Source: Arthrobacter wenxiniae (GTDB taxonomy: Bacteria > Actinomycetota > Actinomycetes > Actinomycetales > Micrococcaceae). Taken from it: DNA of 64,000 nt. Location: the NCBI RefSeq assembly GCF_013376105.1, contig NZ_JAAMFM010000024.1, positions 1 through 64,000 of the forward strand. Reading direction: 5' to 3'. The position numbers were made by a program, and so were the translations under genes. The notes beneath the pieces are model-generated. The model saw nothing but the letters and a program-made list of their open reading frames with translations. It made no database searches and had not been told where the DNA came from. Shown here piece after piece: positions 55,361 through 61,989 of this stretch. Numbering within the stretch: position 1 is the stretch's first letter; each line of letters starts with the position of its first letter.

Positions 55361-56370
55361 GTAGTGCGTATCCGGTTAGCTCAGGTTGCCCGTGTGGTGC
55401 CGGGTCCCTGTGCCACGATTTCCCGGAAGGTTGTGGGTTCATGGTGCGACTCGAGCCCGAGCAGGCTTTGGAAGGCTGACATCGGTGAACGCCGGCGGTT
55501 GTAACGAAAGACGAATTCGTCCAGATAAACCTGCAGGTGTTCCTTGCTAACGGCGCGGTGGGTGCCTCGCAGCCAGGATTTGAAGTCGCTGATGGCCCTG
55601 TGAACACGCGGCATGACGGGCTCCGTGTTTCCGGTGCGTTTGGCCGCCCTTTGGGATCGTGGCCGGTGGTCATAACCCTTCTTCGCGAGCAGGACATACG
55701 GGCCCCATCCGTCCGTGTGGACAACCGCTCCAGGTGCCACGGTCTCATGGACGAAGTTGTACAACGTCGGTCCTGAGGCATCCGGGATGACGTGCATGCG
55801 AATGCGCCCGGATCCTTGCCCGCGGACCTCAACAGCAACAACAACATGGGCCGCTTTGGCTATCCGGCTGCGTCCGCCGCTGCGGCCCTTTTCCACTCCG
55901 CCGACCTCGCACTCATCAACCTCGACCTCCCCCGTCAGCAAGGTGCGCTCGGGATTGACCATGGCACGGCGCAGCTTGTGCAGCATCGTCCAGGCACTCT
56001 CGTAGCGGCTGAGGCCGAGCTGGCGCTGTAGCTGCACCGCGGAGATGCCGGGCGTGCTCGTGGTCATCAGGTAAGCCGCCCAAAACCAGGTTTGGAGCGG
56101 CAGATGGGTCTTGTGCAGCACCGTCCCGGCCGTGAGTGAAGTTTGGCGATGGCAGTCAGCACATTCCCACAGCGCCCGCGTTGTCACCGGCCACGCCTTG
56201 CGCCCCTGGCATCGCGGGCACACGAAGCCTTCGGGCCACCGGCAGACTAATAGATAGTCCAGGCAAGCCTGTTCGTCACCGAACCTGGCTTGGAACTCCA
56301 GAATTGTCTTTGGGAAGTCTGGGCGTGGCATACAGCCAAACTACACCTGAGCTAACCGGATACGCACTAC
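55361..56370. mobile_element. IS1595-family insertion sequence
   Basis: Perfect 25-bp terminal inverted repeats (GTAGTGCGTATCCGGTTAGC plus TCAGG at 55361-55385; the inverse at 56346-56370) enclose one transposase gene. Length is about 1010 bp. No convincing 8-bp target duplication is seen (left GTAACGGG, right GGCGTTAT), suggesting a rearrangement after insertion. Confidence 0.88.
55381..56331 (-). CDS. IS1595-family transposase
   Basis: The 316-residue transposase has an N-terminal zinc ribbon (CPRCQGRKAW, CADCHRQTS) and a DDE domain of the ISXO2/IS1595 type: EVEVDECEVGGVEKGRSGG, HTDGWGPY and VYLDEFVFRYNRR. It is intact within its inverted repeats and probably functional. Confidence 0.92.
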   Translation of the reverse strand: MPRPDFPKTILEFQARFGDEQACLDYLLVCRWPEGFVCPRCQGRKAWPVTTRALWECADCHRQTSLTAGTVLHKTHLPLQTWFWAAYLMTTSTPGISAVQLQRQLGLSRYESAWTMLHKLRRAMVNPERTLLTGEVEVDECEVGGVEKGRSGGRSRIAKAAHVVVAVEVRGQGSGRIRMHVIPDASGPTLYNFVHETVAPGAVVHTDGWGPYVLLAKKGYDHRPRSQRAAKRTGNTEPVMPRVHRAISDFKSWLRGTHRAVSKEHLQVYLDEFVFRYNRRRSPMSAFQSLLGLESHHEPTTFREIVAQGPGTTRAT

Positions 56371-56417
56371 GGGCGTTATCCCGGAGCGCCTGGATTTGTG
56401 CGGTCACCGAGACCATC

Positions 56418-56741
56418 ATGGCCGTTGACACCGACGGCTTCGAGCGTGAAGTCTCCTCCACGCAAATCTCCTGCGAGGTCATCGCCAGGACCCGGGAGCC
56501 GGATTATGCCCTCCATCTTGATGAGGAACGAGAGCAGAACCTGCTCATGGAGGACGGCGTGGAAATTTTTGTGCACCGCAGCCACGACCAGGTTCTCAAC
56601 CGCTATTCCTACCTGACCGGCGATCCGCTCATCGGCGAGTTCTGGTTCCAGGACGCCGACGACCCTGACCGGGCGTGGAAAGTCACCGCAGAAATGGCCG
56701 ACCGGGAGGATGTCAATCTGCTTCCCGACGCTCAACGGTAG
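56418..56741 (+). CDS. Small acidic hypothetical protein
   Basis: The ATG at 56418 gives 107 residues (MAVDTDGFEREVSSTQISCE). It has an acidic composition with YALHLDEEREQNLLMEDGVE and SYLTGDPLIGEFWFQDADDP. No membrane segment or known domain is recognised. It abuts the right end of the IS and its upstream region may have been replaced. Confidence 0.55.
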   Translation: MAVDTDGFEREVSSTQISCEVIARTREPDYALHLDEEREQNLLMEDGVEIFVHRSHDQVLNRYSYLTGDPLIGEFWFQDADDPDRAWKVTAEMADREDVNLLPDAQR

Positions 56742-56875
56742 TCCGTCGGCCAGCGCACCGACCTCCCTGCGCAGTGTCCTCGGACATCGCCGGACCGGGA
56801 TGAGGGTGCCAGGGAGCGGTCGCGTACATGGCAAAATGATTTCGTTTGAACATCATCACTCCAGGGGGCAATTTC

Positions 56876-57328
56876 ATGAAGAGAATTATTACCGCGTCAC
56901 TTATTTCGTCGGCCCTGCTCGCCGTATCGCTGACAGGATGCGGGTCGTCCGGCAATGCTTCCGCGCCGGCAGGTGGGGCAGGCACGTTCACCGCAAAGGC
57001 ACTCCTGAGGGATCAGACCGTGCCGCGATGGGCCGAAGGAGAAAATTGTGACACCGGGAATGTGGAGCAACTCGGAGAAGGCTTTGAGGTCCGCATCAAG
57101 GCCAAAGGCGAAACGGTCGCCATGGGCAAGTTGAGTCATGGCGTCATGGCGCCCCGGGCCTCAAACGGATACTTCTGCGACTACCAGATGTCCATCGACG
57201 GCGTCCCGGCCGGCCTGAAGTTCTACACCATTGAGCTCGGCGACAAGCTGGGCCACCATGAGATGTCGGAACAGGATATTCAAGCCGGGCTTGAGCTTCG
57301 CACGTCAACCTTCGAGGGCTTCAACTAA
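56876..57328 (+). CDS. Lipoprotein, hypothetical
   Basis: The ATG at 56876 has GGGGG upstream and gives 150 residues with lipobox LTGC. The mature domain has Cys pairs (EGENCDTGN, GYFCDYQ) and ends SEQDIQAGLELRTSTFEGFN. The family is not recognised. A strong bidirectional terminator follows. Confidence 0.7.
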   Translation: MKRIITASLISSALLAVSLTGCGSSGNASAPAGGAGTFTAKALLRDQTVPRWAEGENCDTGNVEQLGEGFEVRIKAKGETVAMGKLSHGVMAPRASNGYFCDYQMSIDGVPAGLKFYTIELGDKLGHHEMSEQDIQAGLELRTSTFEGFN

Positions 57329-57337
57329 TCCTGCACC

Positions 57338-57397
57338 GCAATAAAGAATCACGGGCGAGCCCCCATGCCGGGCAGCACGCCCGTGGTTCTTTATTGC
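57338..57397. terminator. Bidirectional terminator
   Basis: Two 20-bp arms (57338-57357 and 57378-57397) pair with a single G-T wobble and end in AATAAAGAA / TTCTTTATT. It separates the lipoprotein gene from the next small gene. Confidence 0.75.
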
Positions 57398-57441
57398 CAA
57401 CAGCGAGCTGGCTGACGAAGCGGCCAGACCATTGAGTCGTG

Positions 57442-57451
57442 CCGTACACAT
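57442..57451 (+). promoter_or_regulatory. CCGTACACAT start-proximal box
   Basis: CCGTACACAT lies 7 nt before the ATG at 57459. It belongs to the five-member set with boxes at 18419, 50307, 57860 and 59801. Confidence 0.5.
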
Positions 57452-57458
57452 GGGGTCC

Positions 57459-57848
57459 ATGAAGATCATTCCCGACCACGCGGCTCCCCTGTACCTCTCC
57501 GAGGTGCGGCACACCGATGGCCGCATGACAGCGGCCCTGTCCCCAAACCCGGCACAGGTGGCGACCCTTGCGGGCGCCCCGGCATCGTTCCGCGACGTCT
57601 CAGTGGTCCGGGAGGCATTGCTCAAGGGCATTGCCATCTCCCGGACCGAAACGCTCCGGCATGTCGACGCCGTTGAGGTCGGCGTGAAGCTGCACTCCCT
57701 GCTGGAGGAACTGATCGCCGCTGGCGGTTCCATCGACGCGGTCGACTTCCATCGCGTCACACTTGCCCCGGGCCTCGTGACCGCGCGCTCGAGCTCGGTG
57801 CTGACCGGGAGAGGACCCCATCCGTCCCTGGCCCGGCCCGGTGACTGA
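57459..57848 (+). CDS. Small element protein, hypothetical
   Basis: The ATG at 57459 gives 129 residues (MKIIPDHAAPLYLSEVRHTD); an in-frame ATG at 57450 is alternative. It contains HVDAVEVGVKLHSLLEELIA and a Gly/Pro-rich tail. The family is not recognised. It carries the start-proximal CACACAT box and is followed closely by another box-bearing gene, so this is a cluster of small element genes. Confidence 0.6.
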   Translation: MKIIPDHAAPLYLSEVRHTDGRMTAALSPNPAQVATLAGAPASFRDVSVVREALLKGIAISRTETLRHVDAVEVGVKLHSLLEELIAAGGSIDAVDFHRVTLAPGLVTARSSSVLTGRGPHPSLARPGD

Positions 57849-57859
57849 AACGGTCCGGC

Positions 57860-57869
57860 CCGCACACAT
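57860..57869 (+). promoter_or_regulatory. CCGCACACAT start-proximal box
   Basis: CCGCACACAT lies 8 nt before the ATG at 57878. See the other four copies of this box. Confidence 0.5.
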
Positions 57870-57877
57870 GGGGGTAC

Positions 57878-58240
57878 ATGACCTACACTCTTTACACCCA
57901 TCACCTGCCCGACGAAACCGTGTAGGACCTGTCCGCCGCCGAACGCGACTTCCACCTCGATTACCGGTCCGCCCTCGAGGCGACACCGAAGGGCCTGGAT
58001 GTCGCCAAGGTGCTCCTGGACATCCCGGCCGGGTACAGCTTCACCGTCCGCGCCGCCTCCCACCGGGAAGGCGACCCGGTCCACCAGCTCTCCAGTTTCG
58101 CCAAGGCCCGCAGCGTCAGCATCGGCTCCGGCGCCAAGGGTGGACGCATCCGCGCCATTGAACCCGGCACCGAACAGGGCGGGGAAGTGCTCATCCACCC
58201 GGCCACGTTCATCTCCTCGTACGAATCCATGGCAGCGTAG
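57878..58240 (+). pseudogene. Small element gene with in-frame TAG at codon 16
   Basis: MTYTLYTHHLPDETV is followed by TAG (57923-57925) and then, in the same frame, DLSAAERDFHLDYRSALEAT, VLLDIPAGYSFTVRAASHRE and SYESMAA to the stop at 58240. Without the TAG it would be 120 residues. A restart at a downstream GTG or CTG is possible. The family is unrecognised. It has the CACACAT box, so the start is probably correct. Confidence 0.6.
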
Positions 58241-58382
58241 CCCAGCACCAGGTGCAGGGCGCCGGTGGAATGGTCCGGTTTGAGGGAGAACACGCGGTGG
58301 CGTAGTTGATCGGGGCGGCGCGCGGCCGGACCATTGTTACGGAAGTGACGGTGGCGTAGAATGTAAGAAACGTCAATTTAGG

Positions 58383-59147
58383 GTGACCACCATGGATGCG
58401 AAAGTTAGCAAAACCCTCCCTGGGGTAGCCGGTGAGCTCCCCGAAGGCTGGCGCGTCGTCTATCTTGCCAAGGGTGCGGGATTTCCCCCAATGGAACACC
58501 CTGAACGTTGCGTCTACCTTTTTGTCGGCCCCACCTTGGCCGACAAGGTAGCCGGACAAATCATTGCCCAAAAAGGGGTAACCGTCTTCGAAGGCCTTGA
58601 TGATTTCGTATCCGACAATATGGTTCGGGATTTCCACGCCATAGGGCACATCTTCCCGCGCCAGCTTGCCGACCTCGTGAACATGGAACGCAGCGTCTCC
58701 GCGCTCGGGCCCGCCATCGCTGCCCTGGAGGTGGAGACAAGTCCGCCCCTTGCCTCGGCCATTCAGGCAACCGAAAACCTGTGGACGACCATTGAGCGGC
58801 GGTGGGGCTTGCTGGGTAGCACCGACGTGGCGAAGCTGCTGGGCGCGAAGACGAGCAACCGCAGCCTGGCCTCTAGCCTGCGCAAGAAAGGCCAGCTCAT
58901 CGGGGTCGAACGGACCAACGCGTTCCTCTACCCCGGGTTCCAGTTCGACAGAACGGCCGGAGCCGTTCACGCTGCCATCCCCGAGCTCATCAAGGCTGCA
59001 CGGGCGAACGAAATCGATGACGAGGACCTGGTCTTCTGGCTGTGCACCCCGTCGCGCTACTTCGACGACGGTCTCCCCGTCGACCACCTCCTCGATGATC
59101 CGTCCATCGTCCAGAAGCTCGTGGACAGTGAGACGATCTCGTGGTGA
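58383..59147 (+). CDS. Antitoxin of a RES module (Xre/MbcA/ParS type)
   Basis: The 254-residue product (GTG 58383 or ATG 58392) has a C-terminal region like MbcA/ParS antitoxins: STDVAKLLGAKTSNRSLASS, then LIGVERTNAFLYPGFQFD and DEDLVFWLCTPSRYFDDGLP. The N-terminal half (about 120 residues) is unassigned. It overlaps the RES toxin gene by 7 nt. It is different from the antitoxin at 21092. Confidence 0.8.
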   Translation: MTTMDAKVSKTLPGVAGELPEGWRVVYLAKGAGFPPMEHPERCVYLFVGPTLADKVAGQIIAQKGVTVFEGLDDFVSDNMVRDFHAIGHIFPRQLADLVNMERSVSALGPAIAALEVETSPPLASAIQATENLWTTIERRWGLLGSTDVAKLLGAKTSNRSLASSLRKKGQLIGVERTNAFLYPGFQFDRTAGAVHAAIPELIKAARANEIDDEDLVFWLCTPSRYFDDGLPVDHLLDDPSIVQKLVDSETISW

Positions 59148-59767
59148 CGGGCGTCCCCGACCCGCCCAAACCGTTCCAGCCCCTTGAATTCACGCTACAC
59201 GCCGGAACAGACCTGTATCGTGTGGCCAGCAACGACCGACGCGTGAACGAATTCAATCCTGGCCTGGGCGGCCGGACCCGCTTTGCGTTCTTCGGCACGC
59301 CAACCATTCCGGTCCTGTATGGTGCCCAGACCATTGAGGCGGCGATCTGCGAGAGCCTGCTCCACGACATTCCCCAGGCCGGCGGCCTCCTGCGGCCCAG
59401 GGCGTATCGGAACAAGGTCGGCGCCCGCCTTACAGTGGGCCGTGACCTGAAGCTGGCCTCGTTCATGGGGTTGGGACTCAAAGCCCTGAAAATTGAACAG
59501 TCCGAACTCATCGACACCCCGCCCACCACCTACGACCGCACGGTGGCCTGGGCCCAGGCAGCCTACGATGCCGGCTTCGATGGTGCGGCATGGATGAGCC
59601 GGCGCTGCAACACAGACCGCGCCTACGTGCTGTTTGGCGACAGGGTGCTTCCCTCCGATTTGCCGATATACCCCGGCTACGGACAGGTCTATACCGCCGG
59701 CAAGCACCTGGACTGGCTGATCCGCTTCTGCGCACCCCTGCATGTCGACGTACTCGTGCACTCCTAA
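59141..59767 (+). CDS. RES-domain toxin (NAD+ phosphorylase family)
   Basis: The 208-residue protein contains LYRVASNDRRVNEFNPGLGG and RTRFAFFGTPTIPVLYGAQT, then EAAICESLLHD, the canonical RES core with Arg, Tyr and Glu active-site residues. The C-terminus (AGFDGAAWMSRRCNTDRAYV) closely matches the RES remnant at 30078. It probably depletes NAD+. It is intact and coupled to its antitoxin. Confidence 0.88.
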   Translation: MVTGVPDPPKPFQPLEFTLHAGTDLYRVASNDRRVNEFNPGLGGRTRFAFFGTPTIPVLYGAQTIEAAICESLLHDIPQAGGLLRPRAYRNKVGARLTVGRDLKLASFMGLGLKALKIEQSELIDTPPTTYDRTVAWAQAAYDAGFDGAAWMSRRCNTDRAYVLFGDRVLPSDLPIYPGYGQVYTAGKHLDWLIRFCAPLHVDVLVHS

Positions 59768-59800
59768 AGTGCCGGGTGCCGGGAAGGGCAGCTGTTCTCT

Positions 59801-59810
59801 CCGCACACAT
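59801..59810 (+). promoter_or_regulatory. CCGCACACAT start-proximal box
   Basis: CCGCACACAT lies 7 nt before the ATG at 59818. It is one of five such boxes. Confidence 0.5.
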
Positions 59811-59817
59811 GAAGCCC

Positions 59818-60190
59818 ATGAAGAACAACACCCTCCTCTGGCCTTCACCGACGATAAAATCCACGCCGCCATCCAGGACGCGACCCCGCACCGTCCCCGA
59901 CTGCCGCGCGCACCGGTGCCGTGTACCTGCCGGTCGGCAAGTCGATCTTCAAGAACGGTGGCAGGATCTACCCCGACGTCGCCACCATCCAGGCCGCCCA
60001 CCCGGATCAGGAGATCGCCCCGTTCGTGGTCCGGCTCGGTGACGGCGAATTCTTCGACGTCGGCACCGTGCACCCGCGGTTTAGCTCGTGGGCCAGGTTC
60101 GTCTCCTACGCCGATGCGTACACCGCCGCCGAGGAGTTCAAGAACGTCCAGGGCGCCGACGTGCAGATCCGCATCCTGTTCCCGACGTGA
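59818..60190 (+). pseudogene. Small element gene with frameshifts
   Basis: MKNNTLL starts in one frame, AFTDDKIHAAIQDATPHRPR lies in a second and VYLPVGKSIFKNGGRIYPDV, TIQAAHPDQEIAPFVVRLGD and AEEFKNVQGADVQIRILFPT are in a third, ending at 60190. At least two base shifts separate them. The family is not recognised. The last part alone could be expressed from GTG 59921. Confidence 0.5.
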
Positions 60191-61989
60191 TGGATCTGCG
60201 CGGCAAAGACTCCGCCGGCCGCGACGTCGTCCTCGGCCGTTCCGTCGAATACACGCACGTCCAGATGATGTCGCGCATCGCCCCCACCGGCGCCAACTCC
60301 GGCCGGCGATAGCTCCTACACCTGTTCCCTTCCCGCGCCGCCCTCAGGTGGTGCGATGTGTCGGGCCGGCGGTATCCGCGACCCGGGACAGTCAGAAAGT
60401 TTTGGTGGCAGCAGCTGAGTTGGCATATTAAGAGGGACTCGGGGCTTCGCCCCTCGCCCCTGGGTGTTTCCCGTTTCGTTGACCATCCAGTCCATCGCTT
60501 TGTTCTCCGCTGAGTGATTCTTCTTTGTGTTTCCCTGGCCTGCGGCCAGCTGCCTCGCGCGCTGCGCGCGCTCACCGCCCGTGTCTCGTTTCGCCGCCCG
60601 CTTTGTCTCACGCCGTGGTTCTCGTGCTGCGCTGCGCTCCGCGTCCGTGCTGCGCACGGCCCGTCTTGTTTACCGTCCTGTCTCCCGTCCTGTTTCCTTC
60701 TTGGGGTTCTGGCCGCTGCGCGGCCGGTGTGTTGTCTCTTCCGCTCTCCGGGGTCTCCGTCGCTTCGCTTCCTGCGTCCCCGTTTCGCTGCGTCTTCCTG
60801 GTTCCTGCGTCACCTGGTGCTCTGTCCGCTGCGCGGCATGGTGTTCTCAGGGCTCCGCCCTGGGCCGGGTGGCACCCTCCTTGGTTTGTTGGTTCACCGT
60901 TGGTGTCGCCTGCGGCGGGCGGTTTGCGCTCCGGTGTGTTGGGCGTTCTGGTTCACGGTGTGTTTGCCTGCCGGTGGCTGCGCCGCCGGCTTCCTCCTGG
61001 GCCGGGGCGGCTGTTTCGGCGTCCCTCTTTGACGGCGTTGTTCTTCATGGTGTTCGACGGGGCTGCGCCCCTTGAGGTCCGGCTCGTTGTTCATGCTGGT
61101 GGACGAATTGTTTCCCGCAGGGGCTGCGCCCCGGGCCGGTGGGAGACGGCGTTGATTGCGGCTCCGGCGGTGATGGCGCCTGCGGCGGGCGGTTCCCGGG
61201 GCGTCTCTCGTCGTGGTTCACGGGCTGGTTCGCTGTGGCTGCGCCACCGTCAAGGAGGCGAAATGTTCACGGCCCGGCACACGAAGTGGACAACACGCGT
61301 CCCGCGCCGGTGGGAGACACGGCGAACAAATGAGCCGGGAACACAAACCGTCCACGGAAAAGCACACTGCGAAGCAAAACGTCCACCAGGGCGGGGCAAC
61401 ATCATGCACAACGTTACGCACCAGCCCCCGCGCCGCAGGCATCCCCCACGACCAACATCCCCCCACCGACTCTCCACCCACAACCCGGGGCGCAGCCCCC
61501 ACCACGTCGTCGACTTCCACCAACCCTCCAAGTCCGCAAGACACCCACCCGCCGGCCGCAGGCCAACCCCGCCACCACCACAGGCGCCCCAACAACCACA
61601 CCCCCCAGGCACCCGCTGCCCGCCGCAGGCGTGGTAAAGGCCCGCCGCAGGCGACACCAGCGGTGAGAAAACAATGACACGGGACCGCCGAAAAGTTTTT
61701 GCTGGAATGTTCGGAGAACGGCTGTCACTTCTGAAAGGGAGCCGCACACAGAAGATGTAGAAGCGAAAGACCTGACGGTCCATCATGAGGCCCTCAAAAC
61801 GCAGGCGCAGCCCGGTGACGTCTCTTGGTGTTGCACCATTTGTACAGAGGGGAAGTCTCGGCGCGGGCTTCAACCCGGCGTGGCGGGATAACGGGATTCT
61901 GGCAGACAAATTGGGCCTCCCAGAACGCCGAAATCCGCCTAACCGGGTCGGCAGGGCCGACATGCACGAAACTACGCATGTTCCTGGGT
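60191..61989. other. Long non-coding, strand-asymmetric region
   Basis: No gene is supported over 1.8 kb. From about 60500 to 61250 the plus strand is T-rich and A-poor; from about 61280 to 61680 it is A/C-rich and T-poor. Palindromes of the type GGGGCTGCGCCCC occur at about 61060 and 61122, and the 11-mer CTGCGGCGGGC occurs on the plus strand on the left and inverted on the right. Copy B of the repeat (60357-60560) is at its left edge. It abuts the transfer ATPase gene. Confidence 0.55.
60357..60560 (+). repeat. Diverged non-coding repeat, copy B
   Basis: It shares ordered blocks with 44813-45010, including GGGCCGGC, GGCATATTAAGAGGGACTCG and GGGGCTTCGCCCC, the latter forming a perfect small hairpin here. 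Confidence 0.5.

Noticed and set aside
60514-61637. Long open frames (172-370 codons) on the plus strand
   Set aside because: Three overlapping frames are open at once because of biased composition; translations are low-complexity (Cys, Arg, Pro, Leu), without ribosome sites or domain patterns.
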